In this document: piece by piece, positions 1 through 7,072 of the stretch
Layout of the letters: each line of letters opens with the position of its first letter
How positions within the stretch are numbered: position 1 is the first letter of the stretch
Source of the DNA: Frankiales bacterium
Lineage (GTDB): Bacteria; Actinomycetota; Actinomycetes; Mycobacteriales; Jatrophihabitantaceae
NCBI GenBank assembly: GCA_025966315.1
Contig: JAOPUZ010000032.1
Location: 1-33,872 of the forward strand
Direction of reading: 5' to 3'
Length of the DNA stretch: 33,872 nt
Notes under the pieces: model-generated
Databases searched by the model: none
What the model saw: only the letters and a program-made list of their open reading frames with translations
Told to the model about the DNA's origin: nothing
Translations under genes and position numbers: made by a program

Positions 1-66
1 GACAGCTACCGACTCAAAGACCGAGACCTCGGACGCGTCCCCACCGCCGCGTCCGACGACAAATAG
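1..66 (+). CDS. C-terminal end of an IstB-like IS21 helper ATPase (partial)
   Basis: An open frame enters from the left edge and ends at TAG (64-66). Only 21 residues are visible, beginning DSYRLKD. The GDSYRL-type ending resembles C-termini of IS21 IstB helper ATPases from memory. The call rests mainly on context: the stop is followed at once by two tandem imperfect repeats, the arrangement seen at IS21 termini. IstB assists the IstA transposase in target capture. The catalytic part lies outside the window, so the identity is tentative. Confidence 0.4.
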   Translation, partial: DSYRLKDRDLGRVPTAASDDK

Positions 67-75
67 AACCGAAGA

Positions 76-126
76 TGGTCAGAGTTCGATTGCCGGAAAC
101 TGGTCAGCTTTCGCTTGCCGTTGACA
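76..126. repeat. Tandem terminal repeats, probable right end of an IS21-family element
   Basis: Two 20-bp copies start at 76 and 101, exactly 25 bp apart. Both begin TGGTCAG and end TTGCCG, with a TTCG in the middle (TGGTCAGAGTTCGATTGCCG and TGGTCAGCTTTCGCTTGCCG). IS21-family elements carry multiple transposase-binding repeats just inside their ends and terminate in CA. A TTGACA at 121-126 would fit the tip. The exact end is not proven because the other end is outside the window. Confidence 0.5.
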
Positions 127-1086
127 CTGGTGTGCCGAATCGACGACGGGGCCTCCGCATCGCTCATTCCCACTGAATATCCTGATGTGCCAGACGGCGT
201 CCCTGAACCGCAACTTTGGTTCGCGCAGACCGTCGCATGGTGGCAGAACCAGCGGGCGAGCCGGGCAGCCGACTTCAACCACGGCGAGCGGCTACTTGCC
301 TTCGGCGCCGGAACAACCTCGTACGGTAAGGACGGCTTCAACCAGATCAGTCGAGCGGCGCACGCCCTGGAACGAAAACAATCCTCGTCGCGAGCGATTG
401 CCGTGCTCGTCGACCCTGACACCGACCTAGCCAACGACGAAAGCGAGTTCCCGGCCTTTGTACTCGTGCAGTTCGCGATCGAAACCGACCGTCTCAACGT
501 AACCGGATACTTCCGCAAGCAGGAGATGCCACATTGGTGGCCCATCAACGTCGCGGAACTCGGCCACCTCCAGAGTGAGGTGATCGCCCGGATATCCGGC
601 CGAACCCTTAAACCCGGCTCAGTCACGACGATCACTAATCAGCCGGTGTCAGGTGGCGGCGTCCCACGTGTCGCGATCCCGGCGCTCGATAGCCGTATTG
701 ACGCTGCAAACGGCATGCTCGACCTCGTGCTCCCACTGTTTCACCCGACTGCGGCCACGAAGACGCAGACCCTGGCTGCCTGGCGACTCGCGTTCGACGA
801 CTGGGCGCCCAGCGCAACAGCTGCAGCCGACGGCGACCCCATGCCCATCGTCGGCCTGCGCGAGCTCACAACCACCTTGAACCAAACAGCGGCGTTGTAC
901 GACAGTAACGTCGTTGGCGACCTGATCGATCAGATGAAGCTGATCACGGCAACATGCGACACCTACGCTAGCGCCAGCGCAAACGATATTTCCCGCACAG
1001 GCGCACGCGCAATTTGGGTCACAGAGGTCACGCAGCTGCGAATACGAATCTTCGAACTCGTTCAGCGGCGACTAGACGAGAGATGA
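115..1086 (+). CDS. Divergent thymidylate-synthase-fold protein lacking the catalytic Cys
   Basis: The 323-residue frame has a region (about 91-152) that follows the ThyA core: SRAIAVLVDP, then EFPAFVLVQF, then DRLNVTGYFRKQEMP and WPINVAEL. In ThyA the matching stretch is PCHxxFQF followed by QRSxD and G-x-P-x-N. The Q-F pair and the P-x-N are kept, but the nucleophilic Cys-His is replaced by Ala-Phe and the RSxD by RKQE. It is therefore unlikely to make dTMP by the normal mechanism; it may bind a nucleotide. The only starts are TTG at 115 or GTG near 130, inside or next to the IS21 terminal repeats, so the native 5' end may have been lost to the insertion. It converges on the Pycsar genes. 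Function unknown; fold assignment moderate. Confidence 0.6.
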   Translation: MPLTLVCRIDDGASASLIPTEYPDVPDGVPEPQLWFAQTVAWWQNQRASRAADFNHGERLLAFGAGTTSYGKDGFNQISRAAHALERKQSSSRAIAVLVDPDTDLANDESEFPAFVLVQFAIETDRLNVTGYFRKQEMPHWWPINVAELGHLQSEVIARISGRTLKPGSVTTITNQPVSGGGVPRVAIPALDSRIDAANGMLDLVLPLFHPTAATKTQTLAAWRLAFDDWAPSATAAADGDPMPIVGLRELTTTLNQTAALYDSNVVGDLIDQMKLITATCDTYASASANDISRTGARAIWVTEVTQLRIRIFELVQRRLDER

Positions 1087-1483
1087 GCAAAGCAGATGCG
1101 CTCCTAAGGTCGTTCAGACTCCCAAACTCGCCACCTTGTTGACCGTCGCCGGGGGGCACGTGGACGAAAGGGGTCTATCGCGTTAACGGACCTCTCTGAC
1201 ATCCGCCCCCTTGACGTATAGAGGTGCCGTTTCCGGACAGTCCCGGCGGTCGACGTGTATCGGAATCTACCCGCTGGCGCCCGGCATGTCGGGACCGTGG
1301 TGGTTACGAAGTGTGAGTGATCTCCGGTGATGCAGTGGGTTTTCCGCCACAGTTCAAAGGGGCCAGCGGCACCGGACGCTTCTACGAATCCGATGCCGAT
1401 GGATGCCATTGGATGCCGTTTGTGTAGTTGTAGAAGCTGCATCGGCTCTATTTATGCGCCAGATGCTCGAGGATTGCAAGCCA
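1087..1483. other. Gene-free gap between convergent genes
   Basis: These 397 bases separate the stop of the TS-like gene from the stop of the nucleotide cyclase. Open frames here are short, basic and have no recognisable motif. I see no strong terminator hairpin, tRNA or repeat. Confidence 0.5.
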
Positions 1484-2209
1484 TCATGTGCAGTTCTCAG
1501 TGTGCCATTCGTCCATCGCCGTATTGATGACGTTGCCCTGATAGGTTCCATCAGCCCGGCGAGTTAGCAGACCCTTGTTGTGATCGTTGAGGTTGTGCTG
1601 GAAGACGCCAGCGATCATCAGCGCGGGCACGCCGTACCCATTCGATCCTGCCGCCGCCAACTTCGCCGCAGCGTTCACGACGTCACCCATGTAGACAACA
1701 TCGTTGATGCCGCTGCCGTTGGATCCCGCCTTGATCATGAGCGCCCGGCCGTACGAGATACCGATGCCAGCCTTGACCGGCGTGTCGTAGCCGGCCTTCT
1801 TCAACTTGTAGTTCAGCGTCTTCATAAGGGAGTTGGCCCTGGCGGCCAGACCAAACACCTCATCCACCTCGGACTTGAGCGAAGTGTTGTAGACGCCCCA
1901 CACGCAATCGCCCACGATGTTGATCTCGCGCGCGAACGTGGTGCTGTTGAAGATGGCCACCATCTCCGAGATGAACGCCCGGTAGAGCTTGGCCAGCGCA
2001 GGCCGGTTGTATTTGCTCGGGAGCGTGGACGATTCCCTTATGTCGATAAACAGCGCCGAGCAGTAGGCATAGAAGCCGTTCGTGTACGTCAGGGTGTCTC
2101 GGTGAGGCAGAGAGTCCTGCTCTTCATAGTTGCCCTGAGGCAGCGCCAGGATCGCGTCGATGCGCTCGAACGAGGTGATGTAGTCGTAGGTGCGGTAGTT
2201 GCTATCCAT
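1484..2209 (-). CDS. pycC: Pycsar nucleotide cyclase (PycC-like, class III cyclase fold)
   Basis: A 241-residue single-domain class III nucleotide cyclase. The first metal-binding aspartate is in LFIDIRESS (D56), the second in VGDCVWGVY (D101), and the C-terminal signature is YMGDVVNAAAKL (D176, N179). The FIDIRxSS form is characteristic of the cyclases in Pycsar antiphage systems, which make cCMP or cUMP from CTP or UTP when a phage infects. I cannot tell which base it uses. The ATG at 2209 is chosen because it overlaps the effector stop by 8 nt, implying translational coupling; an in-frame upstream start at 2236 would lie inside the effector. There is no membrane or sensor domain. The pairing with a DUF5706-type effector makes the assignment strong. 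Confidence 0.85.
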   Translation of the reverse strand: MDSNYRTYDYITSFERIDAILALPQGNYEEQDSLPHRDTLTYTNGFYAYCSALFIDIRESSTLPSKYNRPALAKLYRAFISEMVAIFNSTTFAREINIVGDCVWGVYNTSLKSEVDEVFGLAARANSLMKTLNYKLKKAGYDTPVKAGIGISYGRALMIKAGSNGSGINDVVYMGDVVNAAAKLAAAGSNGYGVPALMIAGVFQHNLNDHNKGLLTRRADGTYQGNVINTAMDEWHTENCT

Positions 2210-2771
2210 GAATCCAGCCCCTTGTCTGAGCCTCAAGAAGGATCACGGTGACGCCGAGGGCCATCAGAGCGCCGACCACCGAAGCGATCGCCAGCGCGGC
2301 CCACTTGTACTTCTTATGGGCGACGTGGGCGTTGGCCCAGACCTGAACCGCCAGCTCGCGGATGATCTGGCTCTTGTCCGCAGTGAGCAGCCTCAGCGTC
2401 TCGTGGTATGTCGTCGGGTCGGGATGAGCCCGAGCGATGTGGTTGAAGTAGAGCGGGCTCGTCGGCTCATCCTGCTGGCGCAACCGCGGCCAGAGCGAAG
2501 CGGCGGCGAACAGCGCTCCGGCGATCACTAGGACCACCGTCACCGCGCCGGCGATCCCGGCCCAGACGTTGACGTGCGGCTTGTCCTTGATGACGTTGAA
2601 CAGCACGCCGCCAATGACGCCGGACGATGCGAGCGCTCCGGCGCCCTTCGTCTCGGCGTGCTGCAGCCAGTCGTTAACCAGGCCGAGCGCTTTCCACGCG
2701 GGATCAGGGTCAGGGTCGTCTGCTGGTTCCGGAACCGGCACAGGGGTCGGTTCATCGGGTGGTTCACTCAC
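2202..2771 (-). CDS. Pycsar transmembrane effector (DUF5706 / PycTM-like)
   Basis: A 189-residue protein with an acidic, proline-rich N-terminus (to about 26), hydrophobic segments at about 46-62, 68-95 and 157-179, and a cytoplasmic stretch between the last two. This stretch carries PLYFNHIA (106-113) and a helix ending in QVWANAHVAHKKYKW (143-157). The YFxxIA and Q-x-x-x-NA-x-x-A-x-KY pattern is that of the Pycsar effector domain. In characterised systems a cyclic pyrimidine nucleotide triggers the membrane protein to disrupt the inner membrane and abort infection. The GTG start at 2771 follows a GGAGG six to ten bases upstream; the longer upstream frame lacks such support. It is first in the operon and overlaps the cyclase start. 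Confidence 0.85.
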   Translation of the reverse strand: MSEPPDEPTPVPVPEPADDPDPDPAWKALGLVNDWLQHAETKGAGALASSGVIGGVLFNVIKDKPHVNVWAGIAGAVTVVLVIAGALFAAASLWPRLRQQDEPTSPLYFNHIARAHPDPTTYHETLRLLTADKSQIIRELAVQVWANAHVAHKKYKWAALAIASVVGALMALGVTVILLEAQTRGWIHG

Positions 2772-3149
2772 GTTTCCTCCAGTGCTCCGGGCAGGAGCGA
2801 TCGAGAGGTGCGAGACCACGCGAGCTGGCTCACGATCGGACTGTCGGTGCCGAAAGTCCGTCACTCGCCTGCTAGGTTCACGGTGGCTACCAACCAACGA
2901 TTCCCGACACGAGGTCACCGGCCTCGTGCCGGGTTTTCGTCCTCAGTGGGAACTCTATCGGCTCCGAACTACACGCCTGTCATTCATCTGTGGACAAACC
3001 TGTGGACGACATGTCGAGAACACTCGCTGCGCGGGTGAGGGAATCGTCCTGAGCCCTGTTGAGCCGCAATACGTCGCTTTTAGCGGTGACGCAGATCACA
3101 CCGTCCTGTGGATAGCGGGCGTCGATGCGGGCTGAGATCGACGGGCGAC
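2772..3149. promoter_or_regulatory. Intergenic region with three DnaA-box-like sites
   Basis: There is no convincing gene here. TGTGGACAA at 2989-2997 is an exact match to the reverse complement of the actinobacterial DnaA box TTGTCCACA. TGTGGACGA at 3001-3009 has one mismatch, and TGTGGATAG at 3107-3115 is one mismatch from the classical TTATCCACA box. The first two lie in tandem, 12 bp apart. It could be an accessory origin, a DnaA-titration site or chance. The Pycsar promoter should also lie near 2780-2900, but I cannot assign -35 and -10 boxes with confidence. Confidence 0.35.
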
Positions 3150-3300
3150 ATGACTTCATCTACGGTCATCCGCGTAAACCGACTCTTCTACGGCGACAAC
3201 CTCGTCGTCCTGAAGCGGACATCGCCAACGAGTCGTTCGACCTGGTGTATCTCGACCCACCGGGTCGAGTTTCCAGACCGGATCTGCGTGACCCACCGCC
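3150..3300 (+). pseudogene. Remnant of a DNA adenine methyltransferase (frameshifted)
   Basis: From ATG 3150 one frame encodes NRLFYGDNLVVLK. From about 3218 the homology continues in another frame as ANESFDLVYLDPP. Together they give the usual start of a type III or orphan N6-adenine methyltransferase: the GDN..VL strand, then NESFDLVYLDPP, the motif IV (DPPF/Y) that flips and methylates adenine. The frame switch, the loss of F or Y after DPP, and the absence of the remaining motifs show it is dead. It lies between defence genes and the tra operon, consistent with a degraded restriction-modification locus. Confidence 0.6.
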
Positions 3301-3850
3301 TTTACGCGACCTGCTTGATATCGCCGGATCACGCGCCTGGCCCCCAGGACGCCGGTCACGTTCAGTGAGCAAGCTGGCCGCCTCCGGGCAGCATCTCAAG
3401 GCCGCGGTTGGACAGATTCCGATGCTCGCCAACAAAAGGACGTGGCGCAGGAGACCCGCGGCCGTCGGCCGACATCAGCGACGAAGACGAACTCGCCGAG
3501 CCTCATGCTCCCCCGCGCTCGAGAGCTCGGATTGGGGGTGCGCCCCGTCTTGGGCTGGGCCAGGTGTTTGACAGGACTGACGACGAAATCGCCGGGGCTC
3601 CGGCGTGTCCGCCACGGCCGTTGGGCACATCGGGCACCGGGGCGCGTGATGCCGACGGATGGCGGTGAACCTCAAGGGGTAGCAGCAGGTGATGGAGCGA
3701 TGCCTCGCGCGATGACCACGGGTTATATGCAGGGGCTAGGGAACGTGCTCGCGCCTGATCTCTTCCTGGTCGGCCCGCAGGGCCTGCCGCCCGCGGCCCG
3801 GTACCCGGTCGAGGCGAGCGAACGGGTACCGGCGTTCCTGCTCCACCTTT
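3301..3850. other. No recognisable gene; probable decayed sequence
   Basis: Several short GC-rich frames are open on both strands, but none carries a domain I recognise. The 5' part may be further decay of the methyltransferase. Near 3745-3850 the sequence runs into the 3' end of the tra operon, and I see no clear terminator. Confidence 0.4.
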
Positions 3851-4414
3851 TTAGGCCTCGCCATGGCGATGCTCAGCCAGTGCGTATTCGTGGTCATGGT
3901 GGATGAGTGATTGGCGTAGGTCGATGGCTTCTTCGTTTTGGTGTTGGAGGTGTTTTGTGCGTCCGGGCCATTCGTCGTGGTTGCGGTCGCAGGCGTCTTT
4001 GCCGAGTCGGGTGGTCATGCGGTCGTGGAATTGGACGAGGCTGTAGCGGTGCCAGTCTTCCATTGGTTGTGGTTCGAGGGCGTGTTCTGCGCGGCGGCGC
4101 ATGACGGCGAGCATGGCGAGTTCGTGGACGATGTGTGGGTGTGCGGGCCAGCAGGCTGGGATCATTCGGTCGCGTTGCCAGCAGTAGTCGTGGTTGAGCC
4201 AGTCGGCGACGCTGTCGAGCCATTGGTAGGTGTCGGTCCGTAGCCGTGGCCCGCAGCTGGCGGGGACCCACGGTCGGGGGAGCGCTGCGGGTGGGCCGAG
4301 TCGTTCTTTGTCTTCGTCGCTGCCGTATTGGGCTTGGGTGAGGTTGTTCAGTGCGGCCCGTACGGATGGCGGTTCGGGCGGGAAGGGCTGGACCAAGAGC
4401 TGGGCGTCGGTCAT
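3851..4414 (-). CDS. Small conserved-type protein, last gene of the tra operon
   Basis: 187 residues with no signal peptide or membrane segment. It is rich in Trp, His and Arg, with clusters such as WLNHDYCWQRDRMIPACWP (about 71-89) and WHRYSLVQFHDRM. The spacing of W, IP-x-CW and HP-x-x-x-x-EL resembles small DUF4913-like proteins of actinobacterial plasmids, but I cannot name the family firmly. It overlaps the coupling ATPase by 4 nt (ATGA), so it is translationally coupled and likely helps conjugation, for example as a coupling-protein partner or DNA-binding accessory. That role is inferred from position only. Confidence 0.65.
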   Translation of the reverse strand: MTDAQLLVQPFPPEPPSVRAALNNLTQAQYGSDEDKERLGPPAALPRPWVPASCGPRLRTDTYQWLDSVADWLNHDYCWQRDRMIPACWPAHPHIVHELAMLAVMRRRAEHALEPQPMEDWHRYSLVQFHDRMTTRLGKDACDRNHDEWPGRTKHLQHQNEEAIDLRQSLIHHDHEYALAEHRHGEA

Positions 4415-5877
4415 GGTGTGCCGCCGGTCTGTTTGCTGAGGCCGTGGACGTGGGCGTGTGCCAGGGCTTGTTCAGCCAGCTGTTTGGCGTTGGTTGTCTG
4501 GCCACGGCGCTGGCTGATTTCGGACAGGACAGTTTCTCGTTCGGCCAGCAGTTTCTTACCTGCTGGGCCTTCGACACAGCGGGCGAGGTCGAGGATGATG
4601 CCGCGGGCGTTTTCGGCGATGAGCAGTGCTTGGCGTTGCGGGAGCCGGCGGATCTCTTCCGGGCGCAGGACGGGTTCCCAGTCGCTGCTGTGCGAGGTGC
4701 CGGATCCGCCGGGCCCGGATGAGCGGGTGGTGCGGGTGACTGTGCGGCCGCCGAGCAGTTCAGACAGGCGCCGGTAGAAGTCCATGTTCTTGCCGCCGCC
4801 GAAGCCGATGAGGTTGTTGGTGAGCCCGAGCAGGGATTCGGCGGCGTCGGTGCCGTAGACCATTTTCAGTTGCCGTTCGTCTTGCGCGGCCCAGATGTAG
4901 CAGATGCCGAGGTCGCGGTCGTTGGCCATGCTGGTCAGCAGCGAGGGCAGCGGCGCGGTCGAGGGCAACTCATCGAGCAGCGCCAGAAACGGCGGGCAGA
5001 GTTTCGAGTGCGGACTGCGGGTGGCCAGGTCGCGTGCGACGTCCAGGACGTGTTCGGCGACCGCGGTCATGAGTGGTGATGCGGCCGAGTAGGGGTCTTC
5101 GCGGCCGAGCAGGTAGAGGGTGCCGTTGTCGCGGATCAGCTGCGCGATGTCGGTCGCGGGCCGGGCATCGCTGGGGGTGCAGCGGGCGCGGTAGTTGGAG
5201 TCGAAGAAGGTGCTCATTGCTTGCTGGATGGTGCTGATGGTGTTGCCGGAGGTCCGTTCGTCTTCGTTGAACAGTGCGCCGTGGAATTGGCCGTCCCAGT
5301 AGGGTTCGGCCATCGGGTGTGTGCTGAGGATTTCCTCGATTTTGTCGGCGTGTTTGCGGGGTTGGGATATCCAGGCCAGGACGTCGTCGAGGTCGCGGCC
5401 GGTGAGGGCCGCGGCGTGCAGCATTGCCTTGAGGACTTTCACGGTTTCTGCGGCGTAGTAGCGGGCGGCGCCGTCTTCGGTGCCGGTGGCCACCGCGCCG
5501 CTGACGGTGCCGGCGGCGAACGCCTTGGCGCGGCGTTCGGCGACGGTCGCGCTGACGCACCCGTCAAGCAGGTCCCACACGAGTTCGGGCGCGCCGGGGG
5601 CCATGTTGAACGGGTCGAGGACGACGACCGGGCCGGTGCGTGCACGATGTTGCAGGGTCAGGGCGAGGTCCTGCAGCTTGGTCAGTGTGGACAGCGCGGC
5701 GCCGCGGTGGCCGAGCAACGCCTGGAACAGCAGGTCCAGCGACTTCCCGGATCCTTGCGCGCCGATCACGCCGGTGGTGCGCGAGGCCAGGATCCACACC
5801 GGTTCACCCTTGGGTTGGCGTGATGTCCCCACTGGCCAGCCGCAGTCGTGGGGATCGAATCTCGTTGTGCCGGTCAT
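4411..5877 (-). CDS. VirD4/TraD-type coupling ATPase (soluble part)
   Basis: 488 residues. Walker A is GAQGSGKS (39-46) and Walker B is FLALLDEL (297-304), followed by a Q-rich sensor stretch (WAAQDERQL). The C-terminal part has the VLRPEEIRRLP and ALLIAENARG pattern of VirD4/TraG coupling proteins, which recruit the transferred DNA and feed it to the secretion channel. There is no membrane segment; the preceding two-TM ORF probably supplies it. The start at ATG 5877 overlaps that ORF's stop as ATGA. The same frame stays open to 6528, but that stretch is antisense-like low-complexity sequence overlapping two better genes. The Walker A is unusual (AQGSGKS rather than PTxSGKT). Confidence 0.85.
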   Translation of the reverse strand: MTGTTRFDPHDCGWPVGTSRQPKGEPVWILASRTTGVIGAQGSGKSLDLLFQALLGHRGAALSTLTKLQDLALTLQHRARTGPVVVLDPFNMAPGAPELVWDLLDGCVSATVAERRAKAFAAGTVSGAVATGTEDGAARYYAAETVKVLKAMLHAAALTGRDLDDVLAWISQPRKHADKIEEILSTHPMAEPYWDGQFHGALFNEDERTSGNTISTIQQAMSTFFDSNYRARCTPSDARPATDIAQLIRDNGTLYLLGREDPYSAASPLMTAVAEHVLDVARDLATRSPHSKLCPPFLALLDELPSTAPLPSLLTSMANDRDLGICYIWAAQDERQLKMVYGTDAAESLLGLTNNLIGFGGGKNMDFYRRLSELLGGRTVTRTTRSSGPGGSGTSHSSDWEPVLRPEEIRRLPQRQALLIAENARGIILDLARCVEGPAGKKLLAERETVLSEISQRRGQTTNAKQLAEQALAHAHVHGLSKQTGGTP

Positions 5878-6368
5878 CGGTGTTTCCGTCTCGGTAGGCC
5901 GAACACCGTGGCGTCCGGGTTCGATGTTCGGTAGAGATCGGGCCGGGTCAGTGCCCTGTTTCGGTAGAGGCGTTGCCGGCCGACGACGGCCCGCACTTCC
6001 TGCCGGGTGGCCATGCCATCGCGGCTGCTGGCCCCGCCGCTGGGACCGCCGGTCTGGCCGGCGTTGCGGACCAGCCAGCCCAGACCGGCCGCGGTCGTGA
6101 GTAGCAGCAGTTCCAGAAAGACGGCCACGGTGTAGACCAGGGCCGTCGGTGGCGCCGACAAGCCCGGTGCGAGCCCGACGCCGGGATGTCCGGCGAGCAG
6201 GCGGACCAGCCCGGGGACAGGGCGGCTGGGCCATAGCCAGCCCTGGCCGTGCAGCACGCCGGCCAGGCCCTGACCGACTCCGAGCAGCAGCACCGCGAAC
6301 ACCAGCATCATCGCGGCCAGCATCAGGATCAGTTGGCCCTGCGGTGCGGGACTGCGTCGCCGGCTCAT
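5874..6368 (-). CDS. Two-TM protein, probable membrane subunit of a split coupling protein
   Basis: 164 residues: a short basic N-terminus, TM helix at about 12-37, TM helix at about 76-101, then a cytoplasmic tail with ATRQEVRAVVGRQRLYRNRALTRPDL. In one-piece VirD4/TraD proteins two N-terminal TM helices and a similar linker precede the nucleotide-binding domain. Here the linker ends and the ATPase restarts in another frame through an ATGA overlap. I infer a natural split into membrane and motor subunits; a frameshift in a formerly fused gene is the alternative. It overlaps the upstream coiled-coil gene by 4 nt. Confidence 0.65.
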   Translation of the reverse strand: MSRRRSPAPQGQLILMLAAMMLVFAVLLLGVGQGLAGVLHGQGWLWPSRPVPGLVRLLAGHPGVGLAPGLSAPPTALVYTVAVFLELLLLTTAAGLGWLVRNAGQTGGPSGGASSRDGMATRQEVRAVVGRQRLYRNRALTRPDLYRTSNPDATVFGLPRRKHR

Positions 6369-7072
6369 CGCCGCGTCCCGCCGGCGTGACTGATATCGGA
6401 CGTGAGCTGGCGGGCGGCGGCGCGGTTCTGCGGGTTCTGCTGGTGGGTCTGGGCCTGGGTGACGCTGTCGGCCGCGCTCTGGCTGGCGGCGGTGCCGGCC
6501 GCGGCCGCGGTGGCCGGGTCCGGTTCACTGATCGAGGCGGGGCAGTCGGCGGCTAGGCGGTGCCGCAACTCTTCGGCCGGGCGCAGGACGGGTAGTTCTT
6601 CCTCGAGCGCGAGCGGGCCGATACGGTCCAGCACGTCGTAGCCGGCCTCGTGGGCCCGGTCGAACGCCGCGGCCAGCTCAGGCCAGTCACTGCCCAACGT
6701 CAACCGGGGATCGACCTGCTCAGCGAAGCGCCCCCACCGCCGTTGCGATTCCCGGGCGCCCTGCTCAGCGTGACGCTGGGCGTCGCGTTGGGCTTGTTCG
6801 GCTTGGCGTTGAGCCTGCTCGGCTTGGCGTTGGGCGTCTCGCGCGGCCTGTTCAGCGTGACGCTGGGCGTCGCGTTGGGCTTGTTCGGCCTGGCGTTGGA
6901 TGTCGCGGTCGATCTGCTGACGGTCGCGGTCGGCTTGCTGTGTCCGCAGCTGTTCTTCGCGGCGGCGTTGGGTGGCTTGTTGCAGGACGGTCTGGCCGGC
7001 GCCGGCGGCGGCCTGGATGAGTGAGGCCGCGGCGCGGGTGCCGTGTTCGGCGGCGGAATCGTGCTCGCTCAT
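6365..7072 (-). CDS. Coiled-coil Gln/Ala/Arg-rich repeat protein of the tra operon
   Basis: 235 residues. Residues about 35-112 form a long charged helix of repeats QRxAEQAxRDAQRH, predicted as coiled coil. A folded-looking middle (about 113-180: RFAEQVDPRLTLGSDWPELAAAFDRAHEAGYDV) and a polar Ala/Gln-rich tail follow. No signal, TM segment or nucleotide-binding motif. It sits between the VirB4-type ATPase and the coupling-protein genes, overlapping both as ATGA, so it may be a cytoplasmic adaptor between the two motors. Similar proteins occur in actinobacterial T4SS loci, but I know no defined function. Confidence 0.7.
   Translation of the reverse strand: MSEHDSAAEHGTRAAASLIQAAAGAGQTVLQQATQRRREEQLRTQQADRDRQQIDRDIQRQAEQAQRDAQRHAEQAARDAQRQAEQAQRQAEQAQRDAQRHAEQGARESQRRWGRFAEQVDPRLTLGSDWPELAAAFDRAHEAGYDVLDRIGPLALEEELPVLRPAEELRHRLAADCPASISEPDPATAAAAGTAASQSAADSVTQAQTHQQNPQNRAAARQLTSDISHAGGTRR
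6765..6900 (-). repeat. Internal 87-bp direct repeat encoding the coiled coil
   Basis: A stretch of about 49 bp starting at 6765 recurs almost perfectly at 6852. The period is 87 bp, equal to 29 codons, so the repeat is in frame and encodes the QRDAQRHAEQ-type helix. Such in-frame repeats can gain or lose units by slippage, changing coiled-coil length without breaking the gene. Confidence 0.75.

Noticed and set aside
1580-2251. Plus-strand open frame across the Pycsar cyclase
   Set aside because: It is the antisense shadow of the cyclase. It has no motif and begins and ends within real minus-strand genes.
5878-6528. N-terminal extension of the coupling ATPase frame
   Set aside because: The extension is Arg/Pro-rich low-complexity sequence overlapping two genes that have proper ATGA junctions and TM or coiled-coil features. 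The ATPase start is set at 5877.
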